Assembly: GCF_964199755.1 (NCBI RefSeq)
Contig: NC_133910.1
Coordinates: 13,276,711-13,340,710 of the forward strand
Direction: 5' to 3'
Length of the DNA: 64,000 bases
Origin: Larus michahellis
Lineage: Eukaryota; Chordata; Aves; Charadriiformes; Laridae
Shown here: one piece after another, positions 32,121 through 45,269 of the stretch
How positions within the stretch are numbered: position 1 is the stretch's first letter
Layout of the letters: each line of letters starts with the position of its first letter
Program-made: the position numbers and the translations under genes
The notes under the pieces: generated by a model
The model's input: only the letters and a program-made list of their open reading frames with translations
What the model was told of the DNA's origin: nothing
Database searches by the model: none

Positions 32121-33814
32121 GCACTGAGAGCGGCTTTCAATAGGGTTGTCAACAAATGCCATGACAAGTTAGAGAGAGGCAGGTATTTTTAAAACAGACG
32201 TTATTCTGTCCAAGATGAGCTGCGCTCGGAGGTGTGTGTTGGATTATTAGGGTTACAAATACTGTGGCTTTTCCTGGCGGCACTGCGCTTAACCAGTTTA
32301 ATGAATGGCATTGATTTTTCTCTCCCCACCTTTCTAATTCCAAGAATGTAGGGAAATTTAGGACAAGAGATTCTGGGATAAATGGTCTTTATTTGCTTCA
32401 AACCCAGGAAGGTTTTGAGAAGTGCTCAGCAATTTTGGCTGCTGTATTTAATGCCCCATGGAGATTTGGGAGGTGTTTTGTGTTTTTTTTTCCTCCTGAA
32501 AATAAGGGCCACAGATGTTTGCTGGGGTTCACTGGTCACTTGGTCTGGGCAATAGCGTGAGTAAAGGAGAACTAACCCACTGGAGCTGTAGCCCAGCGTG
32601 TGGCCCCCTTGGCAGATGTCCCGGGGTCGGGCCAGTGCTGGCAGCTTTCACACTGTCCTCGTGTGTTTGAGATTTGAATCTTGACCCTTTTCATGCCAGG
32701 CAAGAATTTTACTTCAAACTGAGCTGTCTGTTGGTAAATAGCATCTTTGCAGAAGGCAGAATAGGTCCATGAATGAAACTCAAGTCCACTTAAAAAGCAC
32801 TTCTGTGGATTTGTGTAGGAAAAAGTAGGTAGCACCGAAAGTAACAGCAGGGGCTCACCTGTAACCCAACACAGCGTGTGTGGTATTACTGTGCTGCAAG
32901 CACCCCATATTTGTTCCTTCACGGGTGAATATCTCCATAACAGGAATGGGCATTGGTTGCCAACAGTGGCTTGTGCTGCCTTTGGACACCAGGGCTTGGA
33001 TGTAGGTGGGACCTGCCCTGGAGATGGCCCAGGCTATAAGGCTGCACAGGGAGGGGTGGTGGTTTCTTGCATCAACCTGGAGATGTTGGAGAGCAGTGAA
33101 AACAGCAGAGGAATGGTGGGTTATGTCTGAGGGAGACACGAGGAGGGGCTGAGCATGGCAGAGGACAGAGTAAGGTTGTGATGGAGAGGCTGAGCATCCA
33201 GGTCACATGCAAAGGGATACTGGGAAAGGTTGGACCAAGGAAATGCTTCACAGTGATTTGAGCAACTGCATTGCTGGAAGCTTCAGCTGTTGGGCAAAAC
33301 AAGAAAACCTGCAAGAATCTGCAAGAAAATGTAGTGATAGTGACTAGGGTCTGGAGCCTGGAGTCACAGAATGGCTGTGGTGTGGGAGGTGACATCTCTG
33401 CTGTGGTCCCAGTGGAGGTGTGCAGGGATCATGCCCGGGTAGCTGGGTCTCTGCTGACTATTTGGTACCCTGCAGGGTATTGTATTTTATTTTTTCTTTT
33501 TTGCATTGTTTCCTGTTGTAGACAGGTCAGCACTGAAGGCTGCTGGTTGTCGCTGCTGGGCTGGGACCTACCAACTCATGTCACTTGGGCCACTGAACAG
33601 CCATCGGGTGACACTGATTTTTTTTTTTTATATTTGGTCAGCCAAAATCCCAGCTGAAGGGAGGTTTGACCATGGTGACAGAAAGCCCTTGAACTCATTG
33701 CTTTATTCTTTAAGCACTACAGGAGACAAGTTTTATGACACTCCAACTCCATGAAGTTTTGCTGCCCCCAGACCTGGGAGGATAAATGCTGTATCTGAAA
33801 AGCCAGCCCGCCGT

Positions 33815-34375
33815 GCGCCGCGCGTATCGAGCCTAGGTTATTTAAGCAGAATCTATGGCTTTTCTGACAAGACAACAGTTGCAAGATTACATGAGCTGTG
33901 CTTGTCAGTTCAGCTCTTTAGACAAAAATAGAGGTAAGGCATTAAAAAAAAATGTGGAACATTTTTTTGTGTATGTGTTAAACCTCAACTGTTAATTCTG
34001 ATGAAGGATCAGGCTGTGAGCAGATATCGGATCCCTGGTGAGAATCAAATTCTGGAGCCCAGAATTTTGCTGCAAAGTTTATACAGTGGGGACTCCTCTA
34101 ATTACTTTCAGTGGAAATTTACCTGACAGAGCTTTCCCAGGTAACGCAAGGCATACGCAGGAGAGCCGCTCAGCCGTTGACAGAGCCTTTGATTTTGTGC
34201 CAGGTTGCAAATTAAGTCTTTTGCCAAGGTACCCGAACACTTGCTCGTCAATTGCTTATCGCTTATTCATATCGCGCATCAAGCGCAGCTCGTTTCATCT
34301 GCTCGGGAAGGCAGCGCATGTTGACAAAAGTGTTGTCCAAAGTTGCTGCATTTTCTTTCCTCCTCCTGTTTGGTC
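33815..34375. promoter_or_regulatory. Candidate conserved non-coding element
   Basis: Contains GGTTATTTAAGCAG, GATTACATGAGCTG, GTCAATTGCTTATCGCTTA and TTCATATCGCGCATCAAGCG, with isolated CpGs kept in otherwise CpG-poor DNA. Retained CpGs outside islands can indicate constraint. No coding frame or repeat is recognised. Inferred only. Confidence 0.35.
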
Positions 34376-37300
34376 AAGTAAACAAGACTATTCTCCCTGG
34401 AAAGCCACCTTGAATGTCTCTGCTGGTTGGAATTCTCTAATGAGCAAAGGAAAAACCCTGGTGGGTGTCAGTGGCACGTGGTGCATGGAGCTGTTTTGAC
34501 ACATGGGTGAGTTCCGTCCTACACCAGTGCTGCGTGAGGTGTCGCTACCAGAATCCTTCTGGACTGCCTTGACAGAGCCCTGGAAATCTGTTGTGGAGTA
34601 GCAAGTGTTGACTTGCTGGTTTGGATTGTGCCTACCAAATACTCAGCCGGAGGTAGCTGGAGCCTCACCCAGGGCTGGCACAGGCAAGGCTGTGGGGATG
34701 GTGTATTTCGGCACCAACATCCTTTCCAGAGTTTGGTTGACACCAGGGACACCGTCCTGCCTGGACCGGCATGATGCTAGCGTTGAGTGACATGGGGACA
34801 GGACACTTCCCATGAGCATGGTGGCAGGAGTATTTATTTATGTCCATGCTACCTGCCTGAGGTACAGTCCCCAGGGAATGTAGTCTCACATCTACAAATA
34901 AGTGAAGTCTTGGTGCACAGTTCCAGCCATGTTGGCAAAACCTGAGCCCAGGAATTATGTCACTGCAGGCAGAGGCCATTTGCCTTGAGGGGTGACTGAG
35001 GAAGAGGAGGGCAGTAGAAGCACCTTGCTGAGGTGAGTAAGGAGTTAACTTCTGTTTGGTTTTGTACAAAAAAACCCCCACCACAAACAAAGAAACCCAA
35101 CTGCAGTCAGGACATGACTGTCTCCCTTCGACCTGTTTGTCTCAGCCCAGGGCCCAGGAGACCACACGCCAGGTCAGTCCTTCAGAGCGAGATGCAGAGC
35201 AGGAGCGATCACCCGGTGTGGGAGAGCCTGCAAATCACCCGGTTAGCTTAATAGAGCGGACCATTATTCTAAAGCAGTGGGGCTGAAACCTAAATCCAAA
35301 TGAAAATATAGTCAATTTGTCTATACTTTACTGACTGAATGACTACGTAATGTCATGCGGCCCTGGCAATGCAGGGAGCAAGCAGAGGCAGTTAGCGGGG
35401 AGGGCAAAGCTCCTTTGTTTTCTTCTCTTCCACTCCCTTCACATGCTCTAGCATGGTGCCAGGAGATTGTCTTATGGGGACCGACTGGAAGGTCCAGTTT
35501 AAGAGCCAGTAGTGACATCCACGCCCCATTTCTGCAGCTCTCTGTAAGGGGTCAGGATGGGAACAGAAAAATCCTCCTTGTTGATTTTTATGGGTCTAAA
35601 GGAACAAAATCTCCCTGCTGCCCCCTGTTTTGGGTCACAACCATCTCAGTAGCTGGGTGCCTTGCATTGCTCCCCCAGGCCCAGAGTAGGCCAGACTGAA
35701 AGGCATCATGCCAGACAACAGCGGGTGACTGAGTGACAAGAAGGATGAGTGGCTTGAGAAAGTCATGCCCCTGCACCTTGCACCAGCCTCATATCACATG
35801 GAGAAATACTCCAAAGTCGGGCTGTGGTCGGGGCAATAGAGTCTCCGAATATTCTTGCCCAGAGTTTGAAGTTGTTCCCAGGTCACGAGCATCTTCTGTA
35901 GTGGCCAGAGCAGCACAGTGTCATGGAAAGCTGAAATAATACACAGATGGGAGTCTGCTAACAAGCTTTCTGTAAAGTGATAATATTTGTGGTTGCTTTT
36001 CCTACTGCTTTTTGCACAGTAGAATGGGGGCATTATATGGATTAAAGACGTAGTGCTTTGGTAAACTGCCTACAGTGGTCAGTGCTAACTGCTGGCCTCC
36101 ACAGGCCACTGAGTCTTAAAAAAGCCATAAAGTAGTTATCCAACACCATGGAAGAGCCTGAGAAAGGGTCATGAGGACAGAAGCACCACAAGAACAATCT
36201 CCCTCATCACTTTGGAGCACTGCTCTCTGTTGTCATCTTTGTAAAGGAGGGATTGACAGAGTGACTCCTGAGTCCCTGGGTTTGGTTGAAGGGTTAGGCC
36301 AGTTTGTCTTTCAAGACCATTCCACCACTACCTATGTACAACTCAACTTTACAGAGACACTTAAAGCACAGTTTGGAGGCTACCAAGTGTCTTTGGGAAC
36401 CATCAAATTTCTCTGGGTTGTTACTGCTTTTGACTGGGTAAATGCTTATGGATGTTCAAGAGAACTTATTTTTCCACGGAGGAAACCCTGCACTGAAACT
36501 CAACCGAGCAACACATTTCCTGATCCAAGTTCTAACATTGGCTGTGCCTGTTAGATCTGCTGCTGGGGCAAGGCAAATCTGCCAGGTTAATGTGGTGAGA
36601 AAGGAGGAATACAGAAAATCTGCAGAGGTTCTGCAAAACGAGCCGTCCCTCCTCCCCTGGATGCTGCTCCTGGAAAGGAAGGGAAGAGGAGAGGAAGGGG
36701 AAAGGCAGAGAGAAGAAAAGACTCAGAGGTCTGAGGGCTGTGGCTGGGGGAGGAACCCAGCCCCAGTCATGGATGAAACAAAAGGGAAAGCATGAAGAAG
36801 AACACAGGCTGAAAAATGAATAGTGATGGAAAGGTCTGGGGTGAGAGGAGCTCTAAAGAGGAGGCTTGCCCCAGTATCTCGTGTGACTTACACAATCTGT
36901 TTAACAGCGATCGGTCATGTTCTTTCCCTGACACTAGCTGCAGCAGCAGCTCTGTGCTGACAGGCAGCGGGGATAAATGATTACTGACATATGCTAATCG
37001 GACAGTCTTAGACAGGACGTAAGAGGAATACATCAAGGTGGTGCAAAACACATCTCTTGGTTGAAACTCTCCAACTTGTACAAGTAAATTAGCTTCAGGA
37101 AGTCACTGAAACTGCGGTTCAAAATCAACGGTATGGCAAAAAAAACCAAACCCCATCAGAACAAGGGCCGGGGCAGAGGGCTGAGAGGCTCTTTGCAGTG
37201 GTATCTATCAATGCCAGATATGATTTTGGCCATGTAAGCTCCCTGTAGGGTTTCAGTGCTTTCAGACTTTCTGGTGTCTTCTTTCCATTCCCCTTGCCCA

Positions 37301-38100
37301 GCTCTTTTCCCTTCCTTCCTAAAATGCCCCCTAGCTCTTCACTTGAAGTTTCCCTGTAATTTACACCACAAACAAAGCTAACAGAATTCAAACAAGTACC
37401 CCAGAGCACAGCAGGATGAGCAGATGAATTCAGGGAGATGTTTAGATCCCATTGCTAGAACAAGAAATCTTCACCTTGGCTCTTATTTGGATCAATTAAA
37501 GGAAGTGTCACACACATCTGTAACCTGGCTAGACTCTTTGCTCAGTCTAGGGGTGCATATTGTCAATCAGGTAGCTTAGGGAGGTATCAAGAGTGCAGGC
37601 TTTCTGGAAAGTTCTAATTCTTGGGGTGAAAATGCTTCTTGAAACATCTGTTGTGGTTTGAATTAGTTATGGTGAGAGCTGACAAAATGGCAGGCTACCA
37701 AAATGCCATTTTGGTTTGACTGTCCTGTTCGTGTAGGGCAGTTGTGGGACTACCAGGATAGAACAAAGGCCACCCAGTACTAACAGGGAGATAAGAGATG
37801 CTTCTCATCTGATGAAGCTCATGCAAGTGCACACAAGAAGTTAGAAAATAAGTCATTAAGCCCTTACCCGGGTTACTGCTGCCTATCTTCCAGGGCTTAT
37901 GGCTGCAAAAAACATCCCACCTTGAAGGCCAAAAGGGGCTGATGTCTGGATACATCTAGAGAGGGAGCATTTTATGGTCTGGGTCTCAGGGAACTCTGAG
38001 GTGAGAGCCTTGTGTGTACCTTCATTGTGTGCTAAGGGTGTTATCAGGGCATGTGGGCAAGGTTAGAAGATGTCCCTGAGTTCAATCAAGCGCTCCATAC

Positions 38101-38196
38101 CTTCTCCAAGCGGGGCAGGTGCCAGAAGGACTCCTCCTTTGCAGGTAGTGGGTGTTTTCGCAGAAACGTGGTGCGAGTTTCACGCACTTTGTCCTT
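38101..38196 (-). CDS. CFAP77: CFAP77 internal coding exon (third recognised from the 3' side's start; most 3' exon found)
   Basis: The acceptor TTTGGTTACAG precedes 38196 and the donor GAGAAG|GTATGG follows 38101. The exon is 96 nt, phase 0 at both ends, encoding 32 residues: KDKVRETRTTFLRKHPLPAK then EESFWHLPRLEK. The pattern ETRTT.LRK…LWHLPR.EKV is the conserved region near the C terminus of CFAP77. Read through the donor, a stop follows after four codons, so an unspliced form would end in VWSA. The expected last exon, completing the protein, was not found to the left. Confidence 0.85.
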
Positions 38197-39793
38197 CTGT
38201 AACCAAAGGTAAACAAGAATGGGCTGAAACGGCTGCACAGCTGTAGTCATCAGATTGGTGTCATGCAATGTAATGACTCTGGGATGAACGAGACTAAGAG
38301 TCACTTTGGACTGACAATCACAAGTGCCTGATCCGGGTAGCTTTTCATGTCCATGCAGCTGATACTGATATCTAAAAGATACTGATGAGAAAAACAAGAG
38401 CAGCTGCCAGCTCCGAGTGTCTGTTTTATACAGCATCCCAGTGAGACGACTGCTGCCCGCAGGAAGCCCCGTGCTCTGAGCTAGAGCAATGGCTCATCAC
38501 TAGCTGCAAGAGTCACTTCCACCACCCCCACTATGGGGGGTGTTTCCTCGCTGTCCGGTGTGTGTTACTCTCCTGATTAATTGCAGCTTGATGTGCAGGT
38601 ACAAGCCAGTGCAGGTACCTGGTGAATGCTTTGCCCACTGCGTGAAACCCTGGGGACTCTGTCTGCTCTGTGGTCTAGAATGTAGGTTTGTGTTGCTTAA
38701 TTCAGTAATCGGTGGCTGCAGGCTTTGGGAACTTGATGGAGGGAACTTAGTGATTAAAAGCATCAGTCATTAATAGATAAGGTAGGGATGCACTTTCCAA
38801 CATCCTAGGCTTGTGTATTCATAAAGTAGCTGCTAATTAAGAACACTGTATTCTTGCACTTCAACTATAAAGCATAGTTTGTGATGGCAGTAAGCCCGTT
38901 GAAATTGGTCATTACCATATTAGCTCGACTCTTCTTTGAGCCATTAACTAATAAAACAGTCATTGGCTGCTTTTAAATGTTATTATAATATTGTTGTGTT
39001 TAACAGCCCAGCGTTGCACTCTAACAACTGCTGCGGGTGCTGGCATCAACCACACCATGGCAGGATCACGACTGGTGCTGGTCCTTGGAACACTTGTTGG
39101 CGGTTCCGTTGTTTTGTCCCCTGTCAGAGGTGACCTGAGCAGCGCTGATGCTGTCCGAAGGACAGTCTGCAGGGCTCCTGGCATGAGGATGACATAAATA
39201 CCAAAGATAATTTGAAACGTAATTCTTTGTTACAGCAGGGTGTTTTACTATTGTGGTGATGCAAAGAGAACCAGAGCCTCTATTTTAATTGATACCAGGA
39301 ATTTCGTTGGGCAACCTGTGACTGGAGGCACACTGATGCAGACAGATGCTGGATGATAGCTAGAAAGGTGTCTCTGCAGGACAGGTGTCTAAGCCTTTGA
39401 AAGGCCTTGGCCAAAGCACCACTGCCCTGGAGAGCTTGCTCAGCTCCGGTGTATATCTTCAGATACAAAAATACCTTAAAAAACCCCACCTCCCCTTTTG
39501 TCTCCAGAGCACTTTCATGCACACACATTGTGATTTGCATATCTGGTGCTCACTCCCACGGCATCACCCCACAGGACGTGCTCTGGCTGAGGCCAGGACT
39601 ATCTTGGCTGGGAAGCAGCTGATCTTCGTTCGGCTTCACCAGCTTTCTGGTAGAGCTGGGAAGAGGTTTTCCCAGCTGAGAGCCCTCCCCGTGGCTGTGA
39701 GAAGTCTGTCCACCGTGGGGTGGGACAGTGGGGCCTTATGCCAGGTAGCAGTGCTGTGCACAGCAAGGGAAAGCACTGCTGGACCATTATCAC
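38197..39793 (-). other. CFAP77: CFAP77 intron
   Basis: A phase-0 intron of about 1.6 kb between recognised exons, with donor AAAAAG|GTGATA and acceptor TTACAG|AAG. It contains an AT-rich segment around 38.76-39.01 kb with TTAATAGATAAGG, CTAATTAAG and CCATTAACTAATAAAAC, which may be regulatory, and an octamer ATTTGCAT at 39533-39540. No coding exon inside. Confidence 0.75.
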
Positions 39794-39896
39794 CTTTTTC
39801 TTTTCCACTCGCTTGGCTGCTGTCAGGGCTCTCTGCTGCTCCATCCACAGCTCCTTGTATTTGTGTTGGAGGAGGTCAAAAAAGGGAGTGCAAGGC
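39794..39896 (-). CDS. CFAP77: CFAP77 internal coding exon
   Basis: The acceptor GTTTTCCAG precedes 39896; the first base completes an arginine codon split with the exon ending at 52617. It encodes 34 further residues, PCTPFFDLLQHKYKELWMEQ then QRALTAAKRVEKKK, ending in frame at the AAAAAG|GTGATA donor. TPFFDLLQHKY.ELW is a well-kept CFAP77 block, followed by a charged, probably helical stretch. CFAP77 is a microtubule-associated protein of motile cilia, placed at the outer junction of doublet microtubules in structural work on ciliates and other axonemes. Frames running past either end are intron read-through. Confidence 0.9.
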
Positions 39897-42889
39897 CTGG
39901 AAAACATTGAAAAGACAACAATATAATCTCCAGGGTTAATATCTCTCTTTACCTCCCCATGATGATTCATATCTCTGCTCCTGAAAAGTGTGGACTGGTG
40001 AGAACATGAATAAACCCTCACACTGGCAAAGGCTTTCTCTTCCTCAAGCAAGACTCCAACCCACATTCATTTGCAGTTGCTACACCACAGCCTGCACACA
40101 CTTGTGCTAACCTGTAGCAGGACTGTGCTAGGCGATTCCTCAGAATGGGCACAGTTTCTATCTTTGCACAACTTTTTATAGGGCCCGTATCAGCACCTCT
40201 ATTCCAGCCCTGGTGTGCTGGAAGGACCGTGGAGCACCACGGGCTGCAGCTCATCCTTGGGCCCTGCTATGGCTCCAGGAGAGCATTTCCAGCCGGTACC
40301 CGATGGTGGGTAATGAGAGCACTGAATGGGGCAATGTGCAGAGGCAGAGAGCTGGGCCTTGGCATTGCCACCCCGGAGCCTGGAGGAGCAGCTCTGGCTC
40401 CGAGCAGCTGAAGGCAGACCTGCTGGGTCCCCTCCGCCCCCACACAGCCATGGCACCTGCTTGGGAAGAACCACTGGGTGCAAAGCGTCTTGCTAAAATA
40501 ACACTGCTTTTGCTATTAAAATATCAATACCGTGGTATACCAAAAAGCCGCCAACAGATGCGATGACGGATTGGGTGAGAGGAGTAGGTGCTGTCCTAAG
40601 CCATCTGACTAGGGATAAAAATGGCCTCAATGCAGATGGTCAGGTGTCTGCAGCAGAGAGGGGATCTGAACTGCTGAGCCCTGGTCTAGCGCCTCAGCTG
40701 CACAGACCCAGGTGTATTTGCTCCTCGAAAGAGGGTACCATGGAGCATCCTGGCCAGGAGCAGACAGCAGCAGAGAGGAGCTGCAGATGACCATGATTCT
40801 AGAAAAACAGTAAAAATGAAAGGCAGTTTCTTGTTGGCCGGTGTCCTGTTCAGGTGCTCTGAGCTGGCATTAACCTGACCAGCTTGTGGCAGAGCTGCAG
40901 CCTGAAACTGTTGAGCCTTGCTCCCTGCAAGTGAGGATGCTTTAACTTCATCAGCCACTGGCAGGGGCAGCAGCAGGGTTCTTGCCTTGAGGACAGCGTA
41001 TCACTTATTGCTGTGGTCGTGCTGCTATATTTTTCCCCCAGAAGCAAACACTTAAAGGTGATGGAGGACCTCAAGCTGAAGTTTTATTGGTCCTTGTCCT
41101 TGCACGCTTTGCTGGGGAGGGATTTTTCCACCTCGGCAGCAACCAATGACAGTGTGGAGCCATCAGCCCCAGCTCTGCTCCCACCTGTAGCCCGCAGTGC
41201 CTTCAGCTGCAGCTCCCATAACAGAAAGGCAGAGCTTTCCCTGCCTGTTTGGACCGACTGCAAGACACTGGGGACTTGGGCTAGCTGCTGGGCCACTTCT
41301 GGGCCACCAGCTCCACCAGAGGGTCATTTTCTGCAGAGAGAGCCCATGTGCCATGAAGTGAGCTGGTGCTTCGAGGCTTTTGGCAGGAGTGGGTCCAAGA
41401 TCAGTAGCAGGCAGCTTTTAGCAGTCTGGAGAATCTTTGACGATCACAGAGGGCACCAGCAGCGCGTATGCAAATAGTAACTCTTCTGTTTCTTGTTCCT
41501 TCACCCCTGTGGTGACTTTTATTACTTAATTATTGCACACCACATGCTTCAAAACAGCCTAATCTATGGTCGTGTTTTCTAATGATACTAGATGTGCGAT
41601 CCAGCAATATACATCCCAAGGGGGCATTCATATGAGAGGAGACATCCTTCTGCAGACCTCCTGTTTCATAGATCACATGCTGCAGGGCTTTTCAAGGCTT
41701 TGCTTACAAATCAGCTGTGCTGCTCCGGACCGTTATCTCGAGACACCCTATGCCAAAGGGGACACCGACATTTACCCTTTGTCTTCCCCTCTTCTCCCCG
41801 CTCCTTCCCTTCCAGTTTGGCATTTCACACTGATGACAGCTAGGCAAAATATTTACAAAGGATAAAAGACCTGCGGTGGAGTGTCTTATTGCCTGGGTGG
41901 GTCTCCAGTCTCGTGGCATGGTGTAAACTTTGGTAGTCCTGGCACAAGCACATGGTGAGCCTTGCAAATGGGCTTGTTTCCTTGGCCTTTCCCTTTGCTC
42001 TCCAAGGCAGGAGCTTTCCTGGCGTGCAGGAATAGCAGGGAGGGATGCAGAAAAACATTGAGCCTTTGTGTGTAGTGTTTGATTATTGATTTTTGTGGTA
42101 GCTGAATGTGTTTTCACATCTCTGTGGAGGTGACTTTTACCATCTCCAGTGGACCAGCCAGTTGGTGACTGATTAGTCCACAGCTGGCTTGTAAGTAAAT
42201 GCTTGAAAGGACACATTTGGGTTGATGCTCTTCAGAGATCCTTCCCTGCCGTGTGATTAATCGCATTTAAGTCCTGATCCAGCAAAGTATAGAATCATGC
42301 CTGGAATAATACACGCATGAACTGCCTCTTTGAAATCGATGGGAATGACTCGTGTGCTTAGTTATACACGTAAGCTCCGGTGGGGCTGTAGGACGTGAGG
42401 CTTTGTCTGGCTTTTCTGCCTCCTTGGAGAGAAATACTGAGAAAGTGGGGAAGAGCAGGGGATATGAGGTAACACGCTTCTTTGACTAAGGGCACTGGAG
42501 AAATTTCAGCAAGGCGGCTTTTTGTTTGTAGGTCAAACACTGATCTCACTGGAGTGGATGAGGAATTTTGGCCCCAATACCAGTGCCACTCAGCAATGCA
42601 ACAGTTTTTCTCGCTTGCGGCTGGCCTTTGGGAAAATGTCCTCTCACCTTAGCGTTACTTAAGGACAGGAATGAACGGCTCGTGTGTTCTGTTTCCTTTT
42701 ATCACCCTGCCCAGATGTCACTCCTCTGAACTGGGAGGATTTTGCTGTTATCGGCTGTGGATGCTGCGGGGAGAGCAGGGGAAGCATCCACTGAAAACGC
42801 TTATTGTGGATTAAAATCCATCTCGTTCAGAGTAACTCGGATCTCCTTGTTTTGGCACAAGCACCCTGCCACAGAAAGGAAAGGGAGAG

Positions 42890-43350
42890 AAGTTTTGATA
42901 GGATGTAACAAATTATTTATAATTGTGGAAAAAATAATCAGCTGCTTCCTTTTATAGTCAAATAGTTGGAGCCACTTCTAATGTTGACATTTCCTAAATA
43001 TTTTAAAATTTATCTGTGCACATTTTCAAAACTATTATCCCTGAAACAGTTCCTGTCTCTTTAATAGACTCTCTCTCTAATTTACTTTCAAGAGTCAGGG
43101 TACAGACCTATTTTCAACTGAAATGACAAGCGCCTGCTAACTTGGTTATACAATGCGGTATGCTAGTCTGCCAGAAATTGCTTGGAAAAGAAACTGCAGC
43201 CCCCTAATAGGCTATTTTACTGTGAAAACAATCTTAAAAAGTATAATAAAGTATTAACAATATTAAAATAAAACAGTGTAGGCCTTAAATGAGCTACAAA
43301 CTAGTTAAATCTATTCTATTCAATATGAGCCTTCAGTGCTTTGCAGCTGA
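42890..43350. promoter_or_regulatory. Candidate conserved non-coding element in CFAP77 intron
   Basis: A long AT-rich, non-repetitive segment with AAATTATTTATAATTG, AATAATCAGCTGC (E-box plus TAAT), CCTAATAGGC and TAATAAAGTATTAAC-type cores. Composition contrasts with the surrounding GC-balanced intron. Inferred from texture only. Confidence 0.35.
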
Positions 43351-44536
43351 TACCTCAGAGCTGGGATTTATCTAAAATGAAGGCACCAGGGACATGCAAG
43401 AGAAATGGTAATTATAATTTGCAAACATTAGGCTGACACTTTTTTGTGTATGTGTGTATAAATTCTGACAGCTGTGATTTGTGCCATGCCAAATAGTGTT
43501 CCACCGAGCTGGGAAGGGCTCCCTTTCTGGCAGGCCGTCCTCAGAGCAGCAGCTCATTAAAACTTTGGAGAAGGAGAAGTTGCCGAAAACAGGAAGGCGT
43601 CAGAACCATCTGAGGGACTTTTGGTACACGCTTGTTGAAAGGTGTTTGAGAAGAGAGCCTTGGGTCTGACAAACTGGAATTTTAGTACGCCTCTCCGTTC
43701 ACAGTGGGGCAAAATAATTGGTCATCAGTGACTACTAATTTGGTTTAGTAGCCAGAGGCGTTTTTTTTCTTCCCAGAAAATCAATGACAGTGCCAAGGTC
43801 TGTTCAACGTGATTCAGCTCAAGATGGGTCCTCATTTAGCTCTTGATGCTTCTTCCACTGGAGACAGCTATTTTGTAAAATGAAATTAAAATCTGTCTAT
43901 AATATTCGGCTCGGGGAGCGGCACCCGTCAATGCCATGCTGCTCTTGGGTTTCAAGGTTGTCAGTCTCCCCTCAAACTTATTTTCAAAGGTTTATATAGC
44001 AACTGAAAAAAAGGTACTTGGCAAAAGTGGATACAAAGGGCTTTGCTCGGGAAGGGGGTTTATACCAGCTTAAAAGGTACAATCAATTTGATTGGTAAGT
44101 TCTGTTGTAAAAGGGTAAAAACTTGACTTGTGGTTGCCTTTTTCTTGTATAATTCAAAAGCACAGGGGCTTGTAAATATTTTAGCGTTGACTTCAGCCCC
44201 TGGATTTTCCAGGTAGCTCTCCAGCCAGTGCAGGTGGCTCCTCTTCTCGCTGCTGGTCAGGATGGGCTCTGGTGGGGACCGGAGCGGGGGAGCAGAGGAC
44301 ACGTGCCACGAGCATCAGCTCCCGGCAGCTCTGCAGCTGTTTGGGCTCTGCCAAAACCACTGCTCTGATTTTAATGGCAGCAGGATCTGGCCCTGCATGG
44401 GCACTTATGCAACACATAAATCATAGAATTGAATTTTTTTTCATAGTTGTGATATTAAAACTGTGTTGCAACACCACTGCCTATCCTGAAACTTTAACCC
44501 TCTCTCGAGAGGTTAATGAGGCTTCAAGGGGGTTTG

Positions 44537-44592
44537 ATCATAGAATCATTTAGGTTGGAAAAGACCTTTAAGATTGAGTCCAAGTCCTTGCT
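44537..44592 (-). mobile_element. CR1 LINE 3' end fragment
   Basis: ATCATAGAATCATTTAGGTT followed by GGAAAAGACCTTTAAGAT is the reverse complement of the avian CR1 3' terminus (…GGTCTTTTCCAACCTAAATGATTCTATGAT). The element is therefore on the minus strand and is a severely 5'-truncated copy, as is usual for CR1. This is the clearest bird-specific marker in the window. Confidence 0.85.
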
Positions 44593-45269
44593 GGTGTCCT
44601 TCCATGTAAGATGACTTGCTTTTACTGCACAGCCAGGATCTGTCTTTGGGGTCTTCACTCCATGGGGGAGACAGCTGCAGGGGGCACCACCTTTGTACCC
44701 CTTTCTTGTGTACTTCGTGACGGGAAGGACTTGTCCTGTGGTAGTAGTGTCCGTACAGAGATCTTCCCCCGGCCTGTGGCTGGGACAGCCAAGCCATCTC
44801 CTACCACCTCAGGTTGGTTTCTTATTGGGAACCAGTTTGGTCCTCAGCATCTCTGGAGTGTGGGGCTCCTCGGTGCAGACAGCGCAGATTATCTTCAGCA
44901 AATAAAGCACAAGCTGGGGTCTGTGATTCCGCTCGGGGCCTTGGGCCAATGCAGGCAGCAGTAAGGTGTTAATGCTCCAGTCCCTCTGCCCTGAAAGGGG
45001 GCTGATAGCACAGGAAAACTCTGATTACAGCTCCCTTGTACTGCTATATTGTCTCCCTGCCTCCCTCGTTACTGATGGGCTGGAGCTAGCAATCTATCTA
45101 CCATTAATTTGTCTCTGTGTAGCCCAGCAGGAATCTGGGGCATGATTACAGCTCTGGCCCTTGTGCGAGAGCCGGCACGGCCGCGGCATCCCCTGCAAAC
45201 TGCCTGGCTCTGCCTTCCCTTAATTGTTCCCCTTTGGCCAGTGGACCTGCCTCTTCTAACAAGGGCAGC

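Larger units (their letters stand above)
24450..38100. other. Gene-poor region between BARHL1 promoter and recognised CFAP77 exons
   Basis: No coding exon could be supported. Contents seen: a long ATT microsatellite, an orphan CpG island at about 26.1 kb, and several AT-rich candidate conserved elements (about 31.5-32.1 and 33.8-34.4 kb). The terminal CFAP77 exon should lie somewhere here on the minus strand but was not recognised. Remaining sequence shows ordinary short open frames without splice or domain support. Confidence 0.6.

Noticed and set aside
35614-35630. TGCCCCCTG as a possible CTCF core
   Set aside because: Only the central part fits; the flanking bases do not match the long CTCF motif.
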